Part shown: piece after piece, positions 35,301 to 44,129 of the stretch
Numbering within the stretch: the first letter of the stretch is position 1
Layout of the letters: each line of letters starts with the position of its first letter
Assembly (NCBI GenBank): GCA_028826165.1
Contig: JAPDFW010000096.1
Span: 182,681-246,680, forward strand
Source of the DNA: Anaeramoeba ignava
Lineage: Eukaryota > Metamonada > Anaeramoebidae
Reading direction: 5' to 3'
Length of the DNA: 64,000 bases
Translations under genes and position numbers: made by a program
Notes under the pieces: generated by a model
What the model saw: the letters and a program-made list of their open reading frames with translations, nothing else
The model's database searches: none
Told to the model about the DNA's origin: nothing

Positions 35301-35877
35301 AACGGGGAATCAAACTTTCCTCAGTGACTACAAGAATAGGATGGGTTTGTTGAATGATTTGAATGATTTTTTCATTGGAAGAAGTATGATGAATAGGAAC
35401 AGTAGAAAGACCAAGTAAAACACAAGCGAAATCTGAAATATACCATTGGAGACAACTTCGACCACAAATAACAACAAAAACATTTTCTGAAGATTCGCTT
35501 GGCAAAGATTCACCGCACAATTTTTGGAAAAGACTCACAGTTGTCAATATTCTAAAGAAAACTTCTCGAAAACTTATCCAACTTAAATTCCCCTTTTTAT
35601 TGAAAATTCCAAAACATTGACGAGTTGAATATTCTTGAAAAATTGCCACATAACAATTTGATAGTGATTTTTTTGCTCTTAAAATGATATTTTCTTGATG
35701 TGTATAATCGTGATATCTGTCTTTATACATTATATGATTATGACCAGTTTTTTTAAAGCATTCGGGACATAAATCAAAATTTTCACATTCAGAACAATGA
35801 TATCTTAATTGTCCTTCTTCTATTTCTTTTCTACATAAATCACAAAACCAAAAAAATTGAGTTTTTGAAAAATCCAT
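32353..35877 (-). CDS. ZZ zinc finger - adenylation - carrier - thioester reductase (carboxylic acid reductase-like)
   Basis: 1174 residues in one uninterrupted exon. Residues 9-60 form a ZZ zinc finger (FCDLCRKEIE, YHCSECENFDLCPECF, with His pair GHNHIMY..RYHDY). An AMP-binding/acyl-activating domain follows (about 75-650): TIVFTSGSTGSPKGAVF near 290, DSFGTTEAGDIAGD near 450, DGYFRTGDIGRR near 513, DRKKNIVKLAQATFV. A carrier domain has the phosphopantetheine serine in GADSLSVIRL near 719. The last third is a Rossmann reductase: IFLTGCTGFIGIHLL near 800 and the catalytic YTQSKWVAENLV near 975. The A-T-R order and length match carboxylic acid reductases, which turn acids into aldehydes with ATP and NADPH after phosphopantetheinylation. 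The substrate is likely fatty or other acyl. The ZZ fusion is unusual and may bind an N-degron, a SUMO/histone tail or another protein. Confidence 0.92.
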   Translation of the reverse strand: MDFSKTQFFWFCDLCRKEIEEGQLRYHCSECENFDLCPECFKKTGHNHIMYKDRYHDYTHQENIILRAKKSLSNCYVAIFQEYSTRQCFGIFNKKGNLSWISFREVFFRILTTVSLFQKLCGESLPSESSENVFVVICGRSCLQWYISDFACVLLGLSTVPIHHTSSNEKIIQIIQQTHPILVVTEESLIPRFNDILLFFEKEKIDIKFKIASFDEKSEIGINPIYPEKIRKKIRILKQKLKNETNQLEKNNLIYQIEKVKKPFFVEKINLFFDQFEPIIRDPKKIFTIVFTSGSTGSPKGAVFTNEMWSQKFDSHKDFFKPIVILAFSSLSQMMDRASGITVPFMGGRVAISRGVDHLFEDLQITNPISFSAPPRIFDVIRIEFENELFGLAKNVSSDQEKSQIENELRKKFSKKLGSRVKMIISGGAMLSQITKDFLKKTFDQSLFTDSFGTTEAGDIAGDTELYDDVEVKLEPCEELGYDGKETGEICVKTKNMIDSYFNNPEETKKAFTSDGYFRTGDIGRRVSAKRFVLIDRKKNIVKLAQATFVSPTYLESVFSDSPFFNYVYIHASPGKDYVVSVVILSEVGRQNKVDFFACQKIFRELAQQKKLQPYEIPRAVHIDSTTLFSIENGLLTPSLKVNRPNIERYYKEIIDKMYKDLESNPLSFNLDFNSNHENTENQSNFIDPSLKIRKEVTSVIKSILSVQEILPNLSFYDQGADSLSVIRLRSTISNKYHIDLPQNLLYKPLEDLITFICNPDLYSGFQKNEQIDWSKETDLSAYIDSDKKLSEISKHLKNERIFLTGCTGFIGIHLLWEFVQLDFVKSVACLIRCKDEESGLDRVRGLLETAGLESPLMKDYEEKISIIPGDLSLPNFGLAKAKFFELGNQIDVIFHSGALVDSFLPYSILRAPNVLGTIEVLKLSLIPEQKTPIHYFSTVSVFFSSYLYSRSKKQKMLNEDTNPFEDVPNGQQGYTQSKWVAENLVNQFKKAYNPMITIWRPASVFCSTLTGFLNPKDMNNMLITGFALLGYAPDEDMKLNLVPVDFCAKAVCEITLKNPSNKLFSFSAFHLSNPFESSLWFVLDCLIKNDNFQIKKIPLFQFRRKLLQIEDEKHPLRPFIVFFQQDFLPDSLFFESKNLQSLLPKGMNYPKITNEVISVYSKFIQKSIKNQFK

Positions 35878-36024
35878 AAAATAAAATTTTTTTTTTGATT
35901 TGATTTGAATTTTTTGAAAGAAGAGAAAAATGGAAATTAAAAAATGAAAATTGAAAAAAGGGAAAAAAAAATAATTTGTTTTTTAAATTTTTTAAAATTT
36001 TTAAAATTAATTTTTTAAAATCTT
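35878..36024. other. Short spacer between CAR-like and BAR-like genes
   Basis: A/T runs only. Upstream of the minus-strand CAR-like start there is a T/C-rich leader with a TTCATTTTT word. Confidence 0.5.
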
Positions 36025-37242
36025 TTAAAAGTCTGGATCAAAAAATTCACCAGCAAGTTCTAAAAGATCACAAGTAACGTCAACAAACCAAGATCGTTTT
36101 TCCTCTTTTTTCTGTTTTTTTTCTTCTTTTTTCTTGTGTTTTTTTTCAATTTTTTTCTGTTTTTTCAATTGTTTTTTTTTGTCTAATTCTTTTTGGGTTT
36201 TTTGGTTTTGATTAATATTTTGAAATTGATTAAAATTCATCATTTGGTTTTGGTTTTGATTTACATTTGCATTTATATTCATATTCATCATTTGATTTTG
36301 CATCATTTGATTTTGATTTTGATTTACATTCATATTCATCATTTGATTTTGATTTTGATTTACATTCATATTCATCATTTGATTTTGATTTTGATTTTGA
36401 TTTTGATTTTGATTTTGATTTTGATTTTGATTTTGATTTTGATTTTGATTTTGATTTTGATTTGGCATTTGCATCATTGGATTTTGATTTTGATTTGGCA
36501 TTTGCATCTCGGGATTTTGCATCATTTGATTTTGATTTGGCATTGGCATTGGTGTTTGGTAATTGGTTGTTGGCATTAATCCAACATGTTGAAGTTTCAA
36601 CATCACTTGTTGATGAAAAACAGCAATTTCTTTAAGCATTTGGAAAATTGGAACAATGAATTTTGCATAACGATTGTTGATAACTTCATTCATTTCAAAA
36701 ACAGTTTCCATTTTAATTTGATTGTATTTTTGAGTTGCTTCTTCTTCTCTTTTTTGCGCTTCTTCTAGTTTTTCTGTTTCCGTTTTTTTCTTTTCAAGTA
36801 ATTTCAAACGGTCTTTTTGGGCCATTTGAAGATCCAAAGCAATTGAGTTTCTGTTTTTAATTTTCTTATTAACTTGTGCTAACAAAGCAATTTCTTTTCG
36901 AATCTGGTTTTCTTTGAGTTGATCCTCAACAATTTTCTTCAGTTCCTTTTCGATTTCTTTAATTTGCAACCCAAAAACATCTGCAGTTGTTCCTAAAGAA
37001 TGATTTTTATGACTTTTTTTGATTTGTGAATTTATTGTTTGAACTGTTTGTTGGATTTCTAAAAGCTGTTTTAAATAATCATGAAATAAACCATAAGCTT
37101 GAGTTGCATTTTTTCCAATCTCAATATATTGTTTATGAACTACATCATATTCAGGATCTTCAAACTTAGATTTTCCTCCAACAGCTTGAAGTGTTTGTTC
37201 CTTTTTTTTTGCGATTGAATGTTTTAATTTTTTCCAACTCAT
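36025..37242 (-). CDS. BAR-domain-like protein with Asn-Gln tail
   Basis: 405 residues, single exon. Residues 1-235 look like an amphiphysin/Rvs-type BAR domain: a basic amphipathic N-terminus (MSWKKLKHSIAKKKEQTL), EDPEYDVVHKQYIEIGKNA, then three long helices (AYGLFHDYLKQLLEIQQTV; a central EIEKELKKIVEDQ region; EVINNRYAKFIVPIFQMLKE), ending VFHQQVMLKLQHVG. BAR dimers bind and bend membranes in endocytosis or membrane trafficking. Residues about 240-345 are Met/Asn/Gln repeats (QNQMMNMNVNQ units). The last 60 are a Lys/Glu-rich stretch (KKQKKIEKKHKKKEEKK) ending in a hydrophobic-acidic tail (SWFVDVTCDLLELAGEFFDPDF) that could be an adaptor motif. Fold assignment rests on pattern, not on a hallmark motif. 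Confidence 0.7.
   Translation of the reverse strand: MSWKKLKHSIAKKKEQTLQAVGGKSKFEDPEYDVVHKQYIEIGKNATQAYGLFHDYLKQLLEIQQTVQTINSQIKKSHKNHSLGTTADVFGLQIKEIEKELKKIVEDQLKENQIRKEIALLAQVNKKIKNRNSIALDLQMAQKDRLKLLEKKKTETEKLEEAQKREEEATQKYNQIKMETVFEMNEVINNRYAKFIVPIFQMLKEIAVFHQQVMLKLQHVGLMPTTNYQTPMPMPNQNQMMQNPEMQMPNQNQNPMMQMPNQNQNQNQNQNQNQNQNQNQNQNQNQNQMMNMNVNQNQNQMMNMNVNQNQNQMMQNQMMNMNINANVNQNQNQMMNFNQFQNINQNQKTQKELDKKKQLKKQKKIEKKHKKKEEKKQKKEEKRSWFVDVTCDLLELAGEFFDPDF
36195..36480 (-). repeat. Asn-Gln/Met coding repeat (TTGATT hexamers on +)
   Basis: Pure AATCAA hexamers on the coding strand plus 33-nt higher-order units coding MMNMNVNQNQNQ. The plus strand is open through the tract as a shadow. Confidence 0.8.
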
Positions 37243-37458
37243 TTAAAAACAAAAAAAATTTAAAAGAAAAAAAATGAAAAAAAATATTTTCTAAAATTTT
37301 TTATTATAAAAAAAAGCAAAAAAAAAGCTATTTAACATAAAAAGAAAAAAAGAAAAAAAAATTCTGTTCAAAACTAATTCACATTAACTGTTCAAAAGTG
37401 AAAAAAATTCTATTCAAAACTATTATTCTGTTCAAAAAAAAAAATTTCTAAAAAAATT
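37243..37458. other. Spacer with TTCTGTTCAAAACTA partial repeats
   Basis: Three or four degenerate copies of TTCAAAACTA / TTCTGTTCAAAA at about 37362-37440; otherwise A/T runs. No gene. Confidence 0.5.
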
Positions 37459-38834
37459 CTAAAACTTTTCTATATCAACTAAAACTTTAAAAACTTCTTC
37501 AATAGAAACCTTTTGGATTCCTTTCAATTCCAAATCTTTAATTTCTTTTTCTTTTTCTTTTTCTTTTTCTTTTTCAACAAGAAAAAAATCATTTGAAACT
37601 AATTGGTTTTTTTCAATTATCGTTCCTTTTGAATTTTGGATAATTTTTCCCCAATCTTTTTTCCAAGAATCTGAACCGATTAAATAAAATCTAAATGATT
37701 GAAGAGTATTTTTTTGTTTTTGGAATTTTGTTTGATCAAAAATTTGGAAAGATTCAAAAGGAAGAAGTTTTTTTTGACTAACGGATTCTGAAACGAAAGA
37801 AAAATGAAGAAAGGGAACATTTTGAAGGATTTGTTTGAGGATATTTTGCGGAATTTGATGGATTTGATGTTTAGAAAAATTTGTCAAAATAATTTTCTGA
37901 TTATCTTTTTGGATTGATTCATTATTAATAATTTTTTCATTATCTTTTTGGATTGATTCATTATTAATAATTTTTTGATTATCTTTTTGAATTGATTCAT
38001 TATCAATAATTTTTTGATTATCTTTTTGGATTAATTCATTATTAATAATTTTTGATTATCTTTTTGAATTGATTCATTATCTTTTCCAATAATTGTTAAT
38101 TTATCAGATCCAAAAGAAAAAATTAATTGTTGAAGTGTTCGAGTTATTTGAGACTTGAAAAATTCATCTGTATTAGGAGAAAACAATAAAAAAAAACTAA
38201 AAGGGGTAAAAATATTTTTGATCTGTAAGTCTTCATTAATTGGTGAATTTTTTTGACTTGGATTTAATTGATCACTTGGATCAGAATTTTGATCTTCAAA
38301 AACTTGATTTGTATCTTCAGTTGCTTTTCTTCTTGCACTTCTTAGAGAAGCATAACATTTGTTACAAATCCATTCGCCTGTTTTTTTTTCTGTTGCCCAT
38401 TGAGGAAAATGTCTCCATTGAGATGTACTTGTTGAATTGCAAAGACAGCATTGCAAAGCATTTCTTTTTTTCTTTTTTCTTTTTGTTTGTTTTTTATTAT
38501 TCAAAAAGATTTTGTTTGTTGTTTTTTGTTCTTCTTTTTCTTTTTTTGCTTGTTCAACGTTTTTAACTTCTTTTATTTCTTTTATTTCAGTTATTTCAGT
38601 TATTTTTTTTTGCTCTTCTTTTATTTCTTTTATCTCTTTCATTTCAGTTATTTTTTTATTCTTTCTTAATTTAGATCTCTTCTTTTGTTTTTTAACTTCA
38701 TCTTCTTCTTCTTTTTTGATCAATGTTTTTTCTTCTGTGTTTTTTGTTTGTTTTCTTTTTTTCATTCTGGAAGTGAAAATATTAACTGCTTTTATAAATT
38801 GAGGATCTAAAAAAGACATTCTTATAAATTTCAA
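37459..38834 (-). CDS. GATA-like zinc finger protein with BRCT-like C-terminus, interrupted by a frameshift
   Basis: Two abutting frames (38834-38031 and the frame ending at 37459) form one gene broken by one base. The N-terminus (MSFLDPQFIKAVNIFTSRMKKRK) leads into Lys/Glu-rich sequence, then a GATA-type finger near residues 128-165: CCLCNSTSTSQWR, WATEKKTGEWICNKCYASLR (CxxC..CxxC). A 12-13-residue repeat NNESIQKDNQKII spans the break. The C-terminal part near 370-458 resembles a BRCT fold (SFRFYLIGSDSWKKDWGKII, GIQKVSIEEVFKVL). The break is in a T run at 38049-38053 (five T where the sister repeat units have six); with a sixth T the frame would stay open over the whole span, about 458 residues. 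Likely a DNA-binding or chromatin protein. Base error and recent loss-of-function are both possible. Confidence 0.68.
37888..38075 (-). repeat. 48-nt coding repeat (NNESIQKDNQKII) spanning the frameshift
   Basis: Four to five units of about 48 nt, each reading NNESIQKDNQKII or a variant in the corrected frame. The unit at 38040-38055 has a shortened T run that breaks the frame. Confidence 0.8.
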
Positions 38835-40319
38835 TGTTGTTTTTTTTATTATTGAAGTTTCAAAAAAAAAAAAATTAAAAAAAGATAAAAAAAAGATAAA
38901 AAAAATGTGTAAAAAGAAAAATAAAAATTGTTTTTGTTTGAAAATTTTTTTTTTTTAACTAAACAAAGAAAAATTTTTTTTTTAATTTAGATCTCTATTC
39001 AAAAAAGAAATAAAATAAGGGAGAATAAGATAATAAGAAAAAATTAATGGAAAAAACAAATGAGGGTTTCCTTTTTGATTTTATTTTTGTTATTCTTATT
39101 TGCTTTAAAAAAAAGAAAAAAAAAAAGAAAAAAAAAAAAAAGAAAAAAAAAAACAAAAGGGGATAAAGATCAAAAAAATTAAAAAACATGGATCAGTAAC
39201 TTTTTCTTCTTATAATTTGATTCAAAAAATTGAAAATCTACAGATCTTTTCTTCAATTTATTTAATTATAATTGAAAAATTTGTTTAATTTCCAAATCTG
39301 ATTAAAATTTATGAAAAATTACTAAAAATTATTTTAAATAAAAAACAAAAATAAAAATAAAAATAAACATAAAATGATCAAATAAACAACAAAATCAATT
39401 TAATTTAATTAATAATTAATTAAAATTTTGATTTAAATTTTTTGCTTATTTTTAAATTAAATAAAAAAAAAAAAGATCAATTTGATCATTTAAAAAATAA
39501 TTGATAAATAATATTAATCAATTTTTAATATTTATTTAAATTTAATTTTAAACACTTTCCAATTTTTGATTTAATTTTTTATTAATAAAATCTTTAATTA
39601 AATTTAAATTAAAATGATCAACAAAAAATAAATAAAATAATTTAAAATCAATTTTTTATTTAAATTATTAATTAAATTAATTTAACTTTTTCCAATAAAT
39701 ATTTAATTAAATTTAATTTTAAACACTTTCTAATTTTTGATTTAATTTTTTATTAATAAAATCTTTAATTAAATTTAAATTAAAATGATCAACAAAAAAA
39801 AAAATAAAATAATTTAAAATCAATTTTTTATTTAAATTATTAATTAAATTTATTTAACTTCTTCCAATAAATATTTAATTAAATTTAATTTTAAACACTT
39901 TTTTAAATTTCGATTTTATTCTTTTTTTTATTTTTCCAAAATAATTTAAATTAAAATGATCAACAAAAAAAAAAATAAAATAATTTAAAATCAATTTTTT
40001 ATTTAAATTATTAATTAAATTTATTTAACTTCTTCCAATAAATATTTAATTAAATTTAATTTTAAACACTTTTTTAAATTTCGATTTTATTCTTTTTTTT
40101 ATTTTTCCAAAATAATTTAAATTAAAATGATCAACAAAAAATAAATAAAATAATTTAAAATCAATTTTTTATTTAAATTATTAATTAAATTTATTTAACT
40201 TCTTCCAATTAATATTTAATTAAATTTAATTTTAAACACTTTCCAATTTTTGATTTAATTTTTTATTAATAAAATCTTTAATTAAATTTAAATTAAAATT
40301 AACTAAAAATTTGAAAATT
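38835..40319. repeat. Non-coding region with ~170-180-nt tandem repeats
   Basis: About 1.5 kb without a supportable gene. The first 700 nt are A/T runs. From about 39540 to 40290 there are four to five copies of a 160-180-nt unit containing TTTAATTTTAAACACTTT, then an ATTAAAATGATCAACAAAAA block, then TTAACTTCTTCCAATAAATA. Copies begin near 39540, 39715, 39888, 40060 and 40225. Two sub-versions alternate: one with CCAATTTTTGATTTAA and one with TTAAATTTCGATTTTATTC. Confidence 0.75.
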
Positions 40320-40359
40320 CTATTCATGTTTTATTTACGAAGTGGCTTTATACCTAAAC

Positions 40360-40930
40360 GAATTCTTATTTGATTTTGTCTTTCAATTTCATCAAGATCG
40401 TCTTGTTCTTTTTGATTTATATTTTTTTTATGAGATTTTTTAATTTTTTCTTTTTTTGAAAGTTTCCATTTTTCTTTTTTTCTTTTTTTTTTCTTTGATT
40501 TTGGAATTTGATTTTGATTTAAATTTTGATTTATATTTTGATTTTGATTTATATTTTGATTTATATTTTGATTTTGATTTTGATTTTGATTTTGATTTAT
40601 ATTTTGATTTTGATTTTGATTTTGATTTTGATTTATATTTTGATTTTGATTTTGATTTTGATTTTGATTTATATTTTGATTTTGATTTTGATTTTGATTT
40701 TGATTTTGATTTTGATTTTTGATTTTTGATATTTTGATTTTGAATTTTCATCAATAATTTTCAACATAAATTAAAGAATAACCATTATTTTAATTTTTGA
40801 TATTCAGAATATAATTTTTCAAATATAAATATCCTGGTTTTCCTATTAATCGATTAAAAAATTTGAAGAGGATTATATTTTGAAATCTTCGTTTCGAAAT
40901 AAATTCAAATTTTCAAGAGTAATTTCATTT
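40360..40930 (-). pseudogene. Decayed duplicate of PRP38 exon 2 plus displaced PRP38-like C-terminal tail
   Basis: On the minus strand, 40930-40760 is a degenerate copy of the middle of PRP38 exon 2 (compare 40995-41200): FRNEDFK, a region like RLIGEPIDIY, EKLYS, and NGYSLIYVDE are recognisable at DNA level, but indels and stops break the frame. Next to it (40755-40360) is an AATCAA-repeat tract and then an intact-looking tail (KWKLSKKEKIKKSH, DLDEIERQNQIRIRLGIKPL) ending at 40360 or so. Tails ending '..RLGLKPL' occur in PRP38 and related spliceosome proteins. It looks like the original 3' end of the PRP38 gene, now cut off from the intact exon. Confidence 0.6.
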
Positions 40931-43900
40931 TTAAATTCGAATTCTTTTAGGAATTCTAGGAAGAGAAGTATCACAAGAAGATTCAGAATGAAGAAGTTCA
41001 TCAATAAATTCATCAACATAAATTAAAGAATAACCATTATCAGTTAATTTTTTAAGTCTTCGAAAATCAGAATATAATTTTTCAAGTTCAATATAAATAT
41101 CAATTGGTTCTCCTATTAATCGATAGTAAAAAGCTCCTAATGCACGTACATATTTGAAATCTTCGTTTCGAATAAATTCAACTGTGATTTCTTTGGGTAT
41201 TTTTAATTCAATCATTTTTGTTACTAAACACAAGAAATTCGTTGGTTTTCTAATTCCTCCATATGTTCCTCCGATATGATCTAATTCCATAGCTTTTTCT
41301 AATAATGTTTTTGCTAATTTTATTTAAATTTAATATAAATTTAATATAAATTTGATATAAATTTTATTTAATTTGATTTAAATTTGATATAAATTTGATT
41401 TAAATTTAATATAAATTTGATTTAAATTCGATATAAATTTGATTTAAATTTGATATAAATTTGATTTAAATTTGATATAAATTTGATTTAAATTTGATAT
41501 AAATTTGATATAAATTTGATTATAAATTTGATTTAAATTTGATATAAATTTGATTTAAATTTGATATAAATTTGATATAAATTTGATTTAAATTTGATAT
41601 AAATTTGATATAAATTTGATTTAAATTTGATATAAATTTGATATAAATTTGATATAAATTTGATATAAATTTGATATAAATTTGATATAAATTTGATTTA
41701 AATTTAATATAAATTTGATATAAATTTGATATAAATTTGATTTAAATTTGATTTAAATTTGATTTAAATTTAATATAAATTTGATATAAATTTGATATAA
41801 ATTTGATTTAAATTTGATTTAAATTTAATATAAATTTGATTTAAAATTTGATTTAAATTTATTTAAATTTGATATAAATTTGATATAAATTTGATTTAAA
41901 ATTTGATATAAATTTGATATAAATTTGATTTAAATTTGATTTAAATTTAATATAAATTTGATATAAATTTGATTTAAATTTAATAAATTTGATATAAATT
42001 TGATTTAAATTTTGATATAAATTTGATATAAATTTGATATAAATTTGAATAAATTTGATATAAATTTGATTTAAATTTTGATTTTTAAATTTGATATAAA
42101 TTTGATTTAAATTTGATATAAATTTGATTTAATTTGATTTAAATTTGATTTAAATTTGATATAAATTTGATATAAATTTGATTTAAATTTGATTAAATTT
42201 GATTTAAATTTGATTTAAATTTGATATAAATTTGATATAAATTTGATATAAATTTGATATAAATTTGATTTAAATTTGATTTAAATTTGATTTAAATTTG
42301 ATTTAAATTTGATTTAAATTTGATTTAAATTTGATATAAATTTGATTTAAATTTGATATAAATTTGATTTAAATTTGATTTAAATTTGATTTAAATTTGA
42401 TATAAATTTGATAAATTTAAATTTGATATAAATTTGATTTAAATTTGATTTAAATTTTTGATTATAAATTTGATTTAAATTTGATATAAATTTGATATAA
42501 ATTTGATTTAAATTTGATATAAATTTGATTTAAATTTGATTTAAATTTGATTTAAATTTGATATAAATTTGATATAAAATATAAATTTGATATAAATTTG
42601 ATTTAAATTTGATTTAAATTTGATTTAAATTTGATATAAATTTGATATAAATTTGATATAAATTTGATATAAATTTGATTTAAATTTGATATAAATTTGA
42701 TTTAAATTTGATTTAAAATTTGATTTAAATTTGATTTAAATTTGATTTAAAAATTTGATATAAATTTGATATAAATTTGATATAAATTTGATATAAATTT
42801 GATATAAATTTGATTTAAATTTGATTGATTTGATATAAATTTGATTTTTAAATTATATAAATTTGATATAAATTTGATATAAATTTGATTTAAATTTGAT
42901 ATAAATTTGATATAAATTTGATATAAATTTGATTTAAATTTGATATAAATTTGATATAAATTTGATATAAATTTGATATAAATTTGATATAAATTTGATA
43001 TAAATTTGATTTAAATTTGATATAAATTTGATTTAAATTTGATTTAAATTTGATTATAAATTTGATATAAATTTGATATAAATTTGATATAAATTTGATT
43101 TTTTGATTAAATTTGATATAAATTTGATATAAATTTGATTTAAATTTGATTTAAATTTGATATAAATTTGATATAAATTTGATATAAATTTGATTATAAA
43201 TTTAATATAAATTTGATATAAATTTGATTAAATTTATATAAATTTGATATAAATTTGATTTAAATTTGATATAAATTTGATTTAAATTTGATATAAATTT
43301 GATATAAATTTGATATAAATTTGATATAAATTTGATTTAAATTTGATTTAAATTTGATATAAATTTGATTTAATTTTGATTTAAATTTGATATAAATTTG
43401 ATATAAATTTGATATAAATTTGATTTAAATTTAATATAAATTTGATATAAATTTGATTTAAATTTGATATAAATTTGATATAAATTTGATTTAAATTTGA
43501 TATAAATTTGATATAAATTTGATTTAAATTTTGATTTAAATTTGATATAAATTTGATTTTATAAATTTGATATAAATTTGATTTAAATTTGATATAAATT
43601 TGATATAAATTTAAATTTGATTTAAATTTGATATAAATTTGATTTAAATTTGATTTAAATTTGATTTAAATTTGATTTAAATTTGATATAAATTTGATTT
43701 AAATTTGATATAAATTTGATTTAAATTTGATTTAAATTTGATATAAATTTAATTTAAATTTGATATAAATTTGATATAAATTTGATATAAATTTGATATA
43801 AATTTGATATAAATTTGATATAAATTTGATTTAAATTTGATTTAAATTTGATTTAAATTTGATATAAATTTGATTTAAATTTGATATAATTTTGATTTAA

Positions 43901-44043
43901 ATTTGATTTAAATTTGATTTAATTTTTAATTTAGGGAATATTTTACTATCTAATCCAAAACAATGTTCTTTCCAATATCTACATTCTACAATTTTATGAA
44001 GAACAATTTTTTCAAGAAATTTTTGAGCAAATTTAATTGACAT
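40931..44043 (-). CDS. PRP38: Pre-mRNA-splicing factor PRP38
   Basis: Two exons, 44043-43947 and 41313-40931, joined in phase 1 (GAT A + CA), giving 159 residues. Exon 1 reads FLEKIVLHKIVECRYWKEHCFGLD, the N-terminus of PRP38 proteins (family: YESKYWKEECFGL). Exon 2 has AMELDHIGGTYGG, KPTNFLCLVTKMIEL, FIRNEDFKYVRALGAFYYR, the YSDFRRLK loop, and YVDEFIDELLHSE..CDTSLPRIPKR, the conserved end of the domain. PRP38 joins the tri-snRNP-containing B complex and is needed for spliceosome activation. The protein ends right after the conserved domain, with no charged tail; the tail-like sequence lies downstream beyond a decayed duplicate. The single intron is 2.6 kb of AT repeats. Confidence 0.9.
41314..43946 (-). 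repeat. 2.6-kb intronic minisatellite (ATTTGATATAA / ATTTGATTTAA)
   Basis: The PRP38 intron, made almost entirely of 11-12-nt units AAATTTGATATA and AAATTTGATTTA in a mixed order. The largest simple intron in the window. The two exon ends join in phase at a conserved position. Confidence 0.92.
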
Positions 44044-44129
44044 TTTTAAAAAGAAAAAATGAAAAAAAAATGAAAAAAAAAAAATTTTTTAATTTAATTT
44101 TCCATTTTTTTTCTTTTTTTAAAACAAGA

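Noticed and set aside
38240-38802. Plus-strand Phe-rich frames
   Set aside because: Antisense of the Lys/Glu-rich part of the GATA-like gene.
38995-39189. Small minus-strand Phe-rich frame
   Set aside because: Arises from poly-A/T and GAAAA runs; no family resemblance or codon pattern.
41314-43946. CRISPR-like or centromeric array
   Set aside because: Units are 11-12 nt without unique spacers, and the block is flanked by phase-matched PRP38 exons, so it is an intron.
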